Assembly (NCBI RefSeq): GCF_020708045.1
Contig: NZ_JAJFES010000018.1
Coordinates: 1-64,000 of the forward strand
Length of the DNA: 64,000 bases
Direction: 5' to 3'
Source: Massilia sp. IC2-278
GTDB lineage: Bacteria; Pseudomonadota; Gammaproteobacteria; Burkholderiales; Burkholderiaceae_D
Shown: positions 51,636-60,819 of the stretch, piece after piece
Layout of the letters: each line of letters opens with the position of its first letter
Position numbering within the stretch: position 1 is the first letter of the stretch
The notes under the pieces: generated by a model
The model's input: only the letters and a program-made list of their open reading frames with translations
Told to the model about the DNA's origin: nothing
Databases searched by the model: none
Translations under genes and position numbers: made by a program

Positions 51636-52019
51636 CTAGCGTTTCTCGAAGCGCGTCTGGCAGGCAATGCACAGGCGCGCTTCGGGGCGGGCCTGCAGGC
51701 GCGAATAGCCGATGTCGTTGCCGCATTCCTCGCACAGGCCGTAGCTGCCGTCCTCGAACTTGGCCAGCGCCTTGCGCATTACCTGCATCTGTGCCGCATT
51801 GTGCCCGGCCGCTTCGAGCGCGAGGTCGTTCAGCAGGCGCACGGTGGCCTTGTCGGCGGGCGAGGTTTCGACTTCGGACACGGGCAGGTCGCGCCCGCCC
51901 GCAGGGGGCGATTCGGCAACGTCGTTCAGGCCGCTGAGCGCGGCAAGGCGGGCCTCGAGGGTGGCGCGCAACTGCGCCAGCTGGCCTTGGTCGAGGGCGG
52001 CCATGGCAGGGGCATGCAT
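51636..52019 (-). CDS. TraR/DksA-type zinc-finger protein
   Basis: A 127-residue protein: a coiled coil (residues about 8-90) and a C-terminal four-Cys zinc finger (Cys96, Cys99, Cys117, Cys120; CEECGNDIGYSRL and CIAC). DksA proteins enter the secondary channel of RNA polymerase; the coiled-coil tip here lacks the canonical DxxDxA pattern that I can see, so activity as a true DksA is uncertain. It converges with phbB, only 6 bases apart. Confidence 0.85.
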   Translation of the reverse strand: MHAPAMAALDQGQLAQLRATLEARLAALSGLNDVAESPPAGGRDLPVSEVETSPADKATVRLLNDLALEAAGHNAAQMQVMRKALAKFEDGSYGLCEECGNDIGYSRLQARPEARLCIACQTRFEKR

Positions 52020-52231
52020 TCAGGACCGCAGCGCGACAAGGCGTTGCGCAGGCCGCATGCTGGCCTGAAGCAAAGGAAAGCGGTCCATTGCGCACTCCCC
52101 GGGTGACGGTGTGGGGACAGTGTAGCGCGATGCGGGCGGGAAGAACATGGGCGCACGCGTGCGCCCATTACGGCGGCTCGGGCGGCTGATGTGCCCCGGG
52201 CGCTTGAAGTGGATCGGGTGGCTGGAGCGGC

Positions 52232-52831
52232 TCAGGCGGGCTTGCTGGCCGGGGCCGGCGTCTTGTTGGCCTCGATCGCCGCCATGTGCGCGCGGATCTT
52301 GTCGAGCGCGCCGACGATGGAGGCGGCCTGTCCGGTGGCCGCGGCGCCGGCCAGCTGCAGCAGGCCGCCGACCAGGCCGGTGATGTCGCCGATCAGGGTG
52401 ATCTTGCGGATCTTTTCCGCCGCTTCGGTGGTCAGGGCGATGACGCCGCGCTGCGATTTGCCGAGCGACTTCACGGTGTAGGTGGCGGCGTCGGCGTACA
52501 AACCGTTGGCGCGCTGGCGCAGGATGACTTCGTCCTCGAGCAGGGCGCGGGCAGCGGCCTGCACCGCATCGGGTACGGTGCGGCCCTCGTAGGCGCGGAT
52601 GTCGCGCATGATGCGATCGTGCAGCTGGTCTGCGCAGGCGGACAATTGATCCGCCAGCTCGACGATCTGCTGGACGCTGGCGAGGCCGCCGCCCTGGTCC
52701 GTCGCCGGGGTCGACGCACCCGCCGTGGCCGGGGCTGCCGTAGCGGATGCCGCGCCGCCATCCATGGCCGCGTCCGGTGCCGCACCCTTGTCCCTGGCCG
52801 CGCCGGCGGCTGCCTGATTCTCGTTTTCCAT
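52232..52831 (-). CDS. Hypothetical helical protein
   Basis: A 199-residue soluble protein. The first 50 residues are Ala/Gly-rich and disordered; the rest is helical (VQQIVELADQLSACADQLHDRI, and LLEDEVILRQRANGLYADAATY). I do not recognise it. It lies 15 bases downstream of the lipoprotein gene at 52847-53704 and is probably co-transcribed. Confidence 0.6.
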   Translation of the reverse strand: MENENQAAAGAARDKGAAPDAAMDGGAASATAAPATAGASTPATDQGGGLASVQQIVELADQLSACADQLHDRIMRDIRAYEGRTVPDAVQAAARALLEDEVILRQRANGLYADAATYTVKSLGKSQRGVIALTTEAAEKIRKITLIGDITGLVGGLLQLAGAAATGQAASIVGALDKIRAHMAAIEANKTPAPASKPA

Positions 52832-52846
52832 CGCATCTCCTTCGGA

Positions 52847-53704
52847 TCAGTCGCCGGACAGGCCGTCGCGGATCATTCGCAAATCCCGCGCGTAATTGCC
52901 CAGCATGCGGCGCACATCTGCCTCGGACAGCTTGTGCAGGTTCTCGCGCAGCTTCTGGTGGCCGAGCGCGACTTTCGTCAGGCCCTGCAGCGCGAGGTCG
53001 TAGCGGCGGTCGATCAGCTTGTATTCGCTGGCCTTGTTCAGGTAATGCACCTTGGCCAGGGTAACCAGCATGCGGTCGCCGGTCTTGTTGTTGAACGGCA
53101 GCTCGACGTCGAAGATGCCGAGGATGGTCTTCTTTTCATTTTCATTGGTCTTGTAGTACAGGCGGGTGAGCGAGATCATGGCTTCCAGCAGCACCTGCAC
53201 GTCGGCGTCGCCGTCGCGCACCATGGTTTCCACGCTGCGGTTCTGGTAGCCCGAGGCGATCACCCGCGTCAGCAGGCGGGTCAGGCCGGTGTAGGCGGCG
53301 ATATGGCGCTGCTGCAGGCCCGATTCGGTATTCGCCTTCAGTCCGTTGCCGAGATCGTCGATGCGTTCCGACAGGTCGTAGCGGGTGTCGCCGGCCAGCA
53401 GGCTCAGGGTCTGCATGTAGAGCACCACCGCCTTTTGCACGCCGACGAAGTCGTCGTAGACGGCGCGGCGCTTGGCATCGTTCTCGCGCGCCAGCTTGTC
53501 GGCGGCGGCGGGCAGGTAGGGCTGTTCGCGCTCGTAGGTGTCGCGGTAGCGGCGCGAGAGCTCGGCATAGCCGCCCAGGCGCGCCGAGGCGTCGGCGAAT
53601 TCGCGCACCTCGGTCAGGCTGACGGGACCGTTGGTGGTCGCACAGCCGCCCAGGAACAGGCTCAGGCCCAGCAGGGCGGTGGCGACGAGACGGGAAGTGT
53701 TCAT
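52847..53704 (-). CDS. Helical lipoprotein, unknown function
   Basis: A 285-residue lipoprotein (signal peptide ending LFLGGC). The mature chain is helical throughout, with a conserved-looking core (YDDFVGVQKAVVLYMQTLSLLAGDTRYDLS). The ATG at 53704 has a GAAAGGA RBS. No family assignment. It leads a two-gene unit with the downstream helical protein, so the pair may form a complex at the inner face of the outer membrane. Confidence 0.72.
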   Translation of the reverse strand: MNTSRLVATALLGLSLFLGGCATTNGPVSLTEVREFADASARLGGYAELSRRYRDTYEREQPYLPAAADKLARENDAKRRAVYDDFVGVQKAVVLYMQTLSLLAGDTRYDLSERIDDLGNGLKANTESGLQQRHIAAYTGLTRLLTRVIASGYQNRSVETMVRDGDADVQVLLEAMISLTRLYYKTNENEKKTILGIFDVELPFNNKTGDRMLVTLAKVHYLNKASEYKLIDRRYDLALQGLTKVALGHQKLRENLHKLSEADVRRMLGNYARDLRMIRDGLSGD

Positions 53705-53812
53705 CGGGTCCTTTCGAACGGCGAAGATGCCGGCCGGAAAGTACCCATTCTGGCAAACGCCGCCTGCCGCGGCGTTGCAGTTGGTCAACTCATTCGCTGA
53801 GGGTGTTGCGCC

Positions 53813-54178
53813 TTACGCGACCTTGCCCAGGTCGAAGTGGGGATTCTCGATGATGCCGAACAGGTTGCCGTACGGATCGCGGATGGTGGCGACCCGGATC
53901 CCGTCGCCGACGTCTTCCACCGACGACTCGACCGTGGCGCCGAGTCCTTCGAGGCGCGCCACCTCGGCCCCGGCGTCGGACGTGCCCCAGTAGGCGGTGG
54001 CGCCGGCGCTGCCGGGCACGCCGTCGGGAACCAGGCCCAGCTCGAAGCCGCCGACCTCGAAGCCCACGTAGAAGGGCTGCTCGAAGTAGGGCGCCTTGTC
54101 GAGCACGCGGCGGTACCACTCGGTGGCCTCGGTCAATTGCGTGACGGGGTAGATGACGGTGCGCAGTCCCTGGATCAT
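53813..54178 (-). CDS. VOC-family (glyoxalase-like) protein
   Basis: A 121-residue protein of the vicinal oxygen chelate fold: two beta-alpha-beta-beta-beta modules, the first from VIYPVTQLTEATEWYRRVLDK and the second from GATAYWGTSDAGAEV to IRDPYGNLFGIIENP. Members bind a metal and act as dioxygenases, glyoxalases or resistance proteins. Substrate unknown. Confidence 0.88.
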   Translation of the reverse strand: MIQGLRTVIYPVTQLTEATEWYRRVLDKAPYFEQPFYVGFEVGGFELGLVPDGVPGSAGATAYWGTSDAGAEVARLEGLGATVESSVEDVGDGIRVATIRDPYGNLFGIIENPHFDLGKVA

Positions 54179-54258
54179 GGCGGTCCCTTTAATTGATTTT
54201 GGAACAATCGTGCATCAAGCCGGAGGGCTTGTCCAGCCCTACCTTTTCTGACAGCCGG

Positions 54259-55038
54259 TCAGCCCGCCAGTTCCGTACGCCAGCCCAGGCTTTGCGCGGT
54301 ATCGCCTTGCGGGTTGTATTCGCAGCCGATCCAGCCGCCGTAGCCGAGTTCGTCCAGCAGGCGGAACAGGTAGGGGTAGTTGATCTCGCCGGTGCCCGGT
54401 TCGTGGCGGCCGGGCACGTCGGCCAGCTGGATGTGGCGGATCAGCGGCAGCAGGGTGCGCAGGCTGTTGGCCAGGTCGCCCTCCATGCGCTGCATGTGGT
54501 AGATGTCGAACTGCAGGAACAGGTTGTCGGCGCCGCATTCCTCGATGATGGCCGCGGCCTGGCGCGAGCCAGTCAGGAAGTAGCCGGGCATGTCACGGTC
54601 GTTGATCGGCTCGATCAGCAGGGCGAGCTCTTTTTCCTTCAGCCTGGCGGCGGCGAACTGCAGGTTGGCGACGTAGGTGGCGTGGGCGCGTTCGTGCGGC
54701 ACGTTCGGCGGAATCTTGCCTGCCATGCAATGCAATTGCTTGACGCCGAGTTCCTCGGCGTAATCGAGAGCGAGCCCGACGCTGTCCTGGAACTCGCCGA
54801 TGCGGCGCGGATCGCAGGCCATGCCGCGGTCGCCGGCTGCCCAGTCGCCCGGCGGGAAATTGTGCAGGACAAGTTGGAGATCGTAGCGCGCCAGGCGGCC
54901 GGTGATCCATTCCGGCTCGCAGGCGTAGGGGAAGAGGAATTCCACGGCATCGAACCCGGCCGCCCGCGCCGCGGCAAAGCGGTCGAGGAAGCTGAGCTCG
55001 GGGAACAGCGTGCTCAGGTTGGCGGCGAATCGTGGCAT
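54259..55038 (-). CDS. hyi: Hydroxypyruvate isomerase-like TIM-barrel protein
   Basis: A 259-residue protein of the AP-endonuclease 2/xylose-isomerase-like TIM barrel superfamily. MPRFAANLSTLFPELSFLDR at the start, HNFPPGDWAAGDRG, and LLIEPINDRDMPGYFL and FDIYHMQRMEGDL (metal ligands) are typical of Hyi and OtnI. It would interconvert hydroxypyruvate and tartronate semialdehyde. ATG at 55038 gives the family start. Confidence 0.88.
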   Translation of the reverse strand: MPRFAANLSTLFPELSFLDRFAAARAAGFDAVEFLFPYACEPEWITGRLARYDLQLVLHNFPPGDWAAGDRGMACDPRRIGEFQDSVGLALDYAEELGVKQLHCMAGKIPPNVPHERAHATYVANLQFAAARLKEKELALLIEPINDRDMPGYFLTGSRQAAAIIEECGADNLFLQFDIYHMQRMEGDLANSLRTLLPLIRHIQLADVPGRHEPGTGEINYPYLFRLLDELGYGGWIGCEYNPQGDTAQSLGWRTELAG

Positions 55039-55143
55039 GGCGGGTCTCGAATGTTGACAGCCCGCTATCGTAGCATTCGGGGTGAAAAGTTGCCGGGGTG
55101 GGGCAATCGTGTGGGAGGGGGCATTTTTTGCGGTGGCGCTGCC

Positions 55144-55343
55144 AACCGTACGGTGGGCACGCCGTGCCCACGCGGAAGTGGGCATGGTGATTGCATGCTT
55201 AGAACCCTGGTAGCCGCGTGTCGCCGGCGCGTTCTCGGGCATGCCGCGAGCGCTTGCTGAAGGCGCACACGGTGGTAACGCCGCGCTCGGACGATAACGC
55301 GGCATCACGTTCCGCGTGGGCACAGAGTGCCCACCGTACGGTT
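55144..55343. repeat. Palindromic REP-like element of about 200 bp
   Basis: AACCGTACGGTGGGCAC (55144-55160) and GTGCCCACCGTACGGTT (55327-55343) are perfect 17-bp inverted ends. Each is followed inward by sequences that also pair (GTGCCCACGCGG with CCGCGTGGGCAC). The core is related to those at 3-90 and 34313-34500. No gene within. Confidence 0.7.
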
Positions 55344-55373
55344 GAGGTCAACATACTTCGTGAGCCAACAAAA

Positions 55374-55404
55374 AAGGACAGGCCGGCATCCCGGTCCTGT
55401 CCTT
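55374..55404 (-). terminator. Terminator of the RhlE-type helicase gene
   Basis: AAGGACAGG and CCTGTCCTT form a perfect 9-bp stem with a GC-rich loop; on the minus strand T's follow (TTTTTT, from 55370-55375). It lies just after the helicase stop codon. Confidence 0.85.
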
Positions 55405-55425
55405 CTCAGCAAACGCTAGCGCCGA

Positions 55426-56853
55426 TTAACGGTCGCGCCCGCCCTGGCGTGGCGCCGCACCGGTACGCGGGCCGCGGCTGGCGCCGCCATTGCCGCCATT
55501 GCCGCCACGGTTGCCGCCGCCGGCACTCGCCGGACGCGAACCATTCCCGCCGCCGCCTGCCGGACGACCACCGTTGCCGGCGCCCGCACCCGCGCTACGT
55601 CCCTGGCCCTGGCCACCACGGCCGCCGCCTGGACGGCCGCCGCGGTTGGCATGGCCCGGCGCGCCGCTGCGCAGCTGGATCGGCTGGGCCTTGGCGTTCA
55701 GGTCCGGCTCGAAGCCAGGGATCACGTGACGCGGCAGGGTCTGCTTGATCAGCTTTTCGATGTCTTTCAGCATCTGGTGCTCGTCGACGCAGACCAGCGA
55801 CACGGCTTCGCCGGTGGCGCCGGCGCGGCCGGTACGGCCGATGCGGTGCACGTAGTCTTCCGGCACGTTCGGCAGGTCGTAGTTCACGACGTGCGGCAGC
55901 TGGTCGATGTCGATGCCGCGTGCGGCGATATCGGTGGCCACCAGCACCTGCAGGCTGCCGTCCTTGAACTCGGCCAGGGCCTTGGTACGTGCCGACTGGC
56001 TCTTGTTGCCGTGGATGGCCATGGCGCCGATGCCGTCCTTGCCCAGCTGCTCGACCAGTTTGTTCGCGCCGTGCTTGGTGCGGGTGAACACCAGCACCTG
56101 GTGCCAGTCGTTTTCCTTGATCAGGTGCGACAGCATCGGGTGCTTCTTGTCGCGGTCGACCGGGTGGATCTTCTGTGCGATCACTTCCACGGTGGAATTG
56201 CGGCGCGCCACTTCGATCGAGGCCGGGTTGTTCAGCAGCTTGTCGGCCAGGGCCTTGATCTCGTCCGAGAAGGTGGCCGAGAACAGCAGGTTCTGGCGCT
56301 TCGGCGGCAGGATCGCCAGCACTTTCTTGATGTCGTGGATGAAGCCCATGTCGAGCATGCGGTCGGCTTCGTCCAGGATCAGGATTTCCACTTTCGACAG
56401 GTCGACGGTGCGCTGGCCGACGTGGTCCAGCAGGCGGCCCGGGGTGGCAACCAGGATGTCGACGCCGTGTTTCAGCAGTTTGATCTGCGGGTTGATGCCG
56501 ACGCCGCCGAAGATCACGGCCGAGTTCAGGTTGGTGTACTTGCCGTACAGGCGCACGCTTTCCTCGACCTGGGCCGCCAGTTCGCGGGTCGGGGCCAGGA
56601 TCAGGGCGCGCACGGCGCGTGGGGAAGTCTTGCTTTTCAGTGCGGCGCCGATAGCATCGGTCGACAGGCGCTGCAGCAGGGGAAGCGTGAAGCCGGCAGT
56701 CTTGCCGGTGCCGGTCTGTGCGCCGGCCAGCAGGTCGCCGCCGCCCAGCACCGCAGGGATCGCCTGGGCCTGGATCGGGGTCGGCGTGGTATAGCCTTGT
56801 TCAGTGACTGCGCGAACAATAGCGTCGGACAAGCCGAGGGTAGCAAATGACAT
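55426..56853 (-). CDS. rhlE: DEAD-box RNA helicase, RhlE type
   Basis: A 475-residue ATP-dependent RNA helicase. All motifs are in place: Q motif (PTPIQAQAIP), AQTGTGKT, PTRELAAQ, DEAD, SAT (FSATF), and HRIGRTGR. After about residue 395 comes a long Gly/Arg/Ala-rich low-complexity tail (RGG-like repeats), which in RhlE proteins drives RNA binding and condensates. MSFATLGLSD is the RhlE start. Probably acts in ribosome assembly or mRNA decay, especially in the cold. Confidence 0.93.
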   Translation of the reverse strand: MSFATLGLSDAIVRAVTEQGYTTPTPIQAQAIPAVLGGGDLLAGAQTGTGKTAGFTLPLLQRLSTDAIGAALKSKTSPRAVRALILAPTRELAAQVEESVRLYGKYTNLNSAVIFGGVGINPQIKLLKHGVDILVATPGRLLDHVGQRTVDLSKVEILILDEADRMLDMGFIHDIKKVLAILPPKRQNLLFSATFSDEIKALADKLLNNPASIEVARRNSTVEVIAQKIHPVDRDKKHPMLSHLIKENDWHQVLVFTRTKHGANKLVEQLGKDGIGAMAIHGNKSQSARTKALAEFKDGSLQVLVATDIAARGIDIDQLPHVVNYDLPNVPEDYVHRIGRTGRAGATGEAVSLVCVDEHQMLKDIEKLIKQTLPRHVIPGFEPDLNAKAQPIQLRSGAPGHANRGGRPGGGRGGQGQGRSAGAGAGNGGRPAGGGGNGSRPASAGGGNRGGNGGNGGASRGPRTGAAPRQGGRDR

Positions 56854-56963
56854 AGATTCTCTGGTGAAGTTGATTCCGCCGCCGGCGCAAGCGGCGCCAG
56901 GATCGGATGGGCAGTTCAAGGCAATACCGGTGCAGCGTCGAACATGTCGAGCATGATGTTGAG

Positions 56964-56987
56964 CCTCATGTCGAACCTCATGTCGAA
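56964..56987. repeat. Short tandem repeat
   Basis: CCTCATGTCGAA occurs twice in tandem, with more partial copies upstream (from about 56936). It lies in the helicase-suhB intergenic region and encodes nothing credible. Confidence 0.5.
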
Positions 56988-57114
56988 CGATACGCGCCGG
57001 ACCCGGAACCGATTATAGTGGGTTTGTTGCAGTGTGGAAATACATGCTTGAAAGGCCGCCCTGCGCGTCCTGCGCCGGCGGCCTGCAATCCATCTATTCT
57101 ACGCGATTATGAAA

Positions 57115-57903
57115 TTACGCGAATGGGACCATCAACGGCACCATCTGCGCGAACACCTTCGGGCCGGCGGCGATGATGTCGCCCTTGTTCAGGTATTGCG
57201 ATTCGCCGTTGAACTCGCCGACGATGCCGCCGGCTTCGGTTACCAGCAGGGAACCCGCGGCGATGTCCCAGATCTTCAGGCCTTTTTCGAAGTAACCGTC
57301 GACGCGGCCGGCGGCCACGTTCGCCAGTTCCAGCGCGGCCGAGCCGGCGCTGCGCACGCCGTGGCAGCGCGAGGCGACGACTTCGTACATGCGCAGGTAT
57401 TCGGCCAGCGCGCGCGGGTCAGGGCCGTGGCCGGCGGCCAGCAGGGATTTCAGGATGCGGTCGTTGTTCTTGACGCGGATGCGCTTGTCGTTCAGGTAGG
57501 CGCCGGCGCCCTTGGTGGCGGTGAACAGGTCATTGCGCACCGGGTCGTAGACCACGGCCTGCGTGATCACGCCGCGCTGTTGCAGCGCGATCGAGATGCA
57601 GTAGTTAGGATAGCCGTGCAGGAAGTTGGTGGTGCCGTCGAGCGGATCGATGATCCAGACGTATTCGCTTTCGTCGTTCAGATTGCGCGAGGCGCCTGAT
57701 TCTTCCGCCAGGATGGCGTGGTCAGGATAGGCCTTGAGCAGGGTTTCGACGATGGCTTGCTCGGAAGCCTGGTCGACGTCGGTGACGAAATCGTTGTGTT
57801 GTTTTTCCGAAACGGTAACGCGGTCCAGATCGAAAGACGCGCGGTTGATGACTGTGGCAGCGCGGCGAGCGGCCTTGATGGCCGTGTTAAGCATTGGGTG
57901 CAT
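57115..57903 (-). CDS. suhB: Inositol monophosphatase SuhB
   Basis: A 262-residue Mg-dependent phosphatase. The metal-site motifs are EESG, WIIDPLDGTTNFLHGYP and WDIAAG, as in SuhB. E. coli SuhB also binds RNA polymerase/NusA in rRNA antitermination. ATG at 57903 or 57894 are the two likely starts. It is divergent from trmJ. Confidence 0.95.
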   Translation of the reverse strand: MHPMLNTAIKAARRAATVINRASFDLDRVTVSEKQHNDFVTDVDQASEQAIVETLLKAYPDHAILAEESGASRNLNDESEYVWIIDPLDGTTNFLHGYPNYCISIALQQRGVITQAVVYDPVRNDLFTATKGAGAYLNDKRIRVKNNDRILKSLLAAGHGPDPRALAEYLRMYEVVASRCHGVRSAGSAALELANVAAGRVDGYFEKGLKIWDIAAGSLLVTEAGGIVGEFNGESQYLNKGDIIAAGPKVFAQMVPLMVPFA

Positions 57904-58067
57904 GTAAGCTTTTTCCGTAAAAAAATGCTGACGCCCACCGCGCAACGTGGCGCCGTGAACCGTCGGAAACAAATGAATTAAAGAGCAAAGCGGCGCCGAA
58001 CCCGTTAGAATCCCGGCCCTTGGGACCAGAATCTACCTGTTCGCGCCGCGCGATGGCGCTATTTTAA

Positions 58068-58817
58068 ATGAACCCGACCGAAACCGACACGTCTCTTTTC
58101 ACCCGCCTGCGCTTCGTGCTCGTCGAAACCAGCCGCGCCGGCAATGTCGGCTCGGTGGCGCGCGCCATGAAAACCATGGGTTTCTCGGAACTGGTGCTGG
58201 TGGCGCCGCGCTGCGCCGACCCGCTCACCGATCCCGAAGCGGTGGCCTTTGCCAGCGGCGCGCTCGACGTGCTGTCGAATGCGCGCATCGTCGGCAGCAT
58301 CGGCGAGGCGTTGGAGGGCTGCAATTTCGCGGCGGCGGTGTCGGCGCGGCTGCGCGAATTTTCGCCGCCGGTGTGGACGCCGCGCAACTTTGCCGAGCAC
58401 ATCGCCGGGCAGCAGGACCTGCGGCCGGCGCTCATCTTCGGCAACGAGCGGGTCGGCTTGCCGAACGGGATCGTCGAAGACTGCAACGTGCTGATCAACA
58501 TTCCGGCCAACCCAGCCTACTCCTCGCTGAACCTGTCGCAGGCGGCCCAGGTGCTGGCCTATGAATGCCGCATGGGGGCCGTGGGCGACGCCTTGCCGGC
58601 CACCCCGGTCGGCTTCCATGGCGACGCCGCCAGCCTGGATCAGGTCGAGGGCATGTATGCCCACCTGGAAGAAGCGCTGGTGGCGATCGGTTTCCTGAAG
58701 GCCGACAACCCGGGCAAGCTGATGCCGCGCCTGAAGCGGCTGTTCTCGCGCACCGGCCTGGAGACCGAGGAAGTGAATATCCTGCGCGGGATCGCGCGCC
58801 AGATCCTGAAGCGCTAG
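58068..58817 (+). CDS. trmJ: tRNA (Cm32/Um32) methyltransferase TrmJ
   Basis: A 249-residue SPOUT-class methyltransferase. The N-terminal FVLVETSRAGNVGSVARAMKT and the knot motifs FGNERVGLPNGIV and PANPAYSSLNLSQAAQVLAYE are those of TrmJ. It 2'-O-methylates position 32 of several tRNAs using S-adenosylmethionine. The suhB-trmJ divergent pair is common in proteobacteria. Confidence 0.95.
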   Translation: MNPTETDTSLFTRLRFVLVETSRAGNVGSVARAMKTMGFSELVLVAPRCADPLTDPEAVAFASGALDVLSNARIVGSIGEALEGCNFAAAVSARLREFSPPVWTPRNFAEHIAGQQDLRPALIFGNERVGLPNGIVEDCNVLINIPANPAYSSLNLSQAAQVLAYECRMGAVGDALPATPVGFHGDAASLDQVEGMYAHLEEALVAIGFLKADNPGKLMPRLKRLFSRTGLETEEVNILRGIARQILKR

Positions 58818-58821
58818 CGAT

Positions 58822-59034
58822 TCAGTCCGGCATACGCCGCACTGCCTGCCCCAGGCCGGCGTATTCGTGAAACACGTCGTCCAGGTAGATGGCGATCTCG
58901 TCGCCGGCCAGCTGGCCTGGGATGACGACGTCGTGCAGGGGGCAGCGCTTGCCTTGTTCCGACCGGTAGACGGACCAGCCATCGTGCTCGCGCCGCACCT
59001 CGACCTGGAAACGGCCGTAGATATCGAATTTCAT
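58822..59034 (-). CDS. DUF7661-family small protein
   Basis: A 70-residue protein, MKFDIYGRFQVEVRREHDGW then VVIPGQLAGDEIAIYLDDVF, matching the small DUF7661 family. Its ATG shares one base with the stop of the preceding gene, so the two are coupled. Function unknown. Confidence 0.82.
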   Translation of the reverse strand: MKFDIYGRFQVEVRREHDGWSVYRSEQGKRCPLHDVVIPGQLAGDEIAIYLDDVFHEYAGLGQAVRRMPD

Positions 59035-59270
59035 CAGGGATCGCTCCGGGGTTCGCCCTTCCACGCCACGACCGCCACGAAGAGGGCTGCCGTCAGGCAG
59101 CCCCAGGCGATGACGGCCGGCTGGCCCAGGGGCGCCAATCCGATCACCCCGCCGATCAGGGCGGACAGGAAGACGGCGTAGACGAGCCAGCCTTGCCACA
59201 CCAGCGGCAGGCCCCAGCCCCAGCCATATCCCGGCGGCTTGACGGGAAACCAGTAGCGCTTGTCGTCCAT
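59034..59270 (-). CDS. Small two-helix membrane protein
   Basis: A 78-residue protein with a Trp/Gly-rich start (RYWFPVKPPGYGWGWGLP) and two membrane helices (GWLVYAVFLSALIGGVIGL and VIAWGCLTAALFVAVVAW). I recognise it only as a common partner of DUF7661 genes. RBS GGAGGA. Confidence 0.75.
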   Translation of the reverse strand: MDDKRYWFPVKPPGYGWGWGLPLVWQGWLVYAVFLSALIGGVIGLAPLGQPAVIAWGCLTAALFVAVVAWKGEPRSDP

Positions 59271-59292
59271 GTTTCCTCCTCTTCGATGCGGT

Positions 59293-60207
59293 TCATGAAG
59301 CCAGGTCGATGACCTCGTCCCCGTCCATCGCGCGGCATTCGGCCCCGAGCGGCGGCCCGTCGCGGCGCACGACGATCCGCTGCGTATCGTGGCAGAGCTC
59401 GACGTGGCGCGCCTGCGGCACCTGCTGCCGCACGAAGCCTTCGATCGCGTCCGGTATGCTTACCTGCAGGGCCAGCGCGTGGATGTCCTCAACCGGATGG
59501 TCGTCGACGTGCACCAGCGGCACGAACTGGCCGGCGAACATCATCAGGTGCGAGGGAATCCGCACCGGCCCGGCGGCATAGCCCTGGGCGCGTAGCCACG
59601 CCTGGGACTGTTCGCGCGCCTGCGCGCCGCCTGCCAGCCGGCCCCAGGCGCTGGCGAGCAGCTCGGCCACCCATTGATTGCAGTTCTGGTAGCGCGTGCC
59701 GAAGGCATACGCGTTCGCGCTGTACTGGCCGGCCAGCAGCGACAGCACCAGCGGCTTGTCGAGCGCCGCCCGTTCCAGCAGGGCGCTGCGCTCGTCGGGC
59801 AGGAACAGCAGCGACACGTGCCCGTGGCCCGGCGCGTCGGCCCCCAGCGCGAAGCCGGAGATGCCCTGGTCGAACAGGCGCGGACGCGACTCTTCGCAGG
59901 CGTAGTACAGCTGGCGCACGCCCCAGCGGCTGCCTGGGTTGTCGCGCAGGGCCACGCCCGCATGCGAATACAGCAGGCCGAAGCGCTCCAGGTCGACGCC
60001 GGCGCGCGCGATCAGGGCCACGCCCTGGCCCGAGCGTTCCAGTTCCGCCTTCACCGCGCCGGCAAAGCGCAGCACGCGGTCCTGCTCGCGCGCCGTGATC
60101 GCGCGCGGGCGCTCGCAGAAGATCGGCAGGCCGGCCTGGGCCGCGCCGCCGGCGCACAGCAGCAGCGCCGCCATGGCGTGGCGTGCCAGGCGCGCCGGGC
60201 GTGGCAT
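59293..60207 (-). CDS. DUF2145 exported protein
   Basis: A 304-residue exported protein. The signal peptide ends GGAAQAG; the mature part (LPIFCERPRAITAREQDRVL, then LLYSHAGVALRD and NCNQWVAELLASAWG) matches DUF2145. The Cys/His pattern (C in NCNQW, H in YSHAG) resembles an NlpC/P60-like cysteine hydrolase fold, but activity is not known. Its ATG shares a base with the stop of the gene at 60207-60668. Confidence 0.85.
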   Translation of the reverse strand: MPRPARLARHAMAALLLCAGGAAQAGLPIFCERPRAITAREQDRVLRFAGAVKAELERSGQGVALIARAGVDLERFGLLYSHAGVALRDNPGSRWGVRQLYYACEESRPRLFDQGISGFALGADAPGHGHVSLLFLPDERSALLERAALDKPLVLSLLAGQYSANAYAFGTRYQNCNQWVAELLASAWGRLAGGAQAREQSQAWLRAQGYAAGPVRIPSHLMMFAGQFVPLVHVDDHPVEDIHALALQVSIPDAIEGFVRQQVPQARHVELCHDTQRIVVRRDGPPLGAECRAMDGDEVIDLAS

Positions 60208-60668
60208 CAGATCGCGACCTGCTTCGAGCCCAGCTCGCGGTACCAGTCGTCCTGCAGCGCCAGGAAGAAGGGCTGGCGATCGTCGGCATGCGCGAACTCG
60301 TAGCCATACACGCGCTCGTTCACCCGCACCACTTCGCCTTTGGCGACGCCGCGTGCGGCCAGGGCGCGGTCGGGCACGTCGAGGTAGAACTCGCGGGCCG
60401 GGCCGGCGGCGGCGCGCAGGGTCATGCGCGTGGTGCCGGGCTTGGCCGGGGCCTGGGCGATGTCGATGACGCGGTAGTCGCCGGCGGCAACGCGGCGGTC
60501 GCCGCTGGAGCTGTCGCTGGAGGCGCCGATCGAGTCGGAAATGCTGCCCGACGAGGCCGAGCCGGCGCTCGATGCGACCGAGGAGGCGCTGTCGGCATGG
60601 GCGGGCAGGGCGCAGGCGGCGGCCAGGGTGGCTGCGCAGACGGCGCGCAGGAGTGCGGAAACGGTCAT
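60207..60668 (-). CDS. Exported Ser-rich hypothetical protein
   Basis: A 153-residue exported protein with a signal peptide ending ALPAHA, then a Ser/Ala/Gly-rich, low-complexity stretch (about residues 27-57) and a beta-rich domain (DYRVIDIAQAPAKPGTTRMT to FFLALQDDWYRELGSKQV). It is always next to DUF2145 genes as far as I recall; function unknown. Overlap with the next gene is TGATG. Confidence 0.75.
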   Translation of the reverse strand: MTVSALLRAVCAATLAAACALPAHADSASSVASSAGSASSGSISDSIGASSDSSSGDRRVAAGDYRVIDIAQAPAKPGTTRMTLRAAAGPAREFYLDVPDRALAARGVAKGEVVRVNERVYGYEFAHADDRQPFFLALQDDWYRELGSKQVAI

Positions 60669-60819
60669 GGATTGCTTTCGTAAGCTGGGTTGAATGCCTT
60701 ATGGTACAAGCCCCGGCCGCCGCTGAGAAGTGATGCTTGTGTTGGGTGGCCGGCGCTACCCGGGAACCGGCATGAACGCAACGCATGCGCTGCCCGCCCT
60801 ACGGCCAGCGAACCACCGC

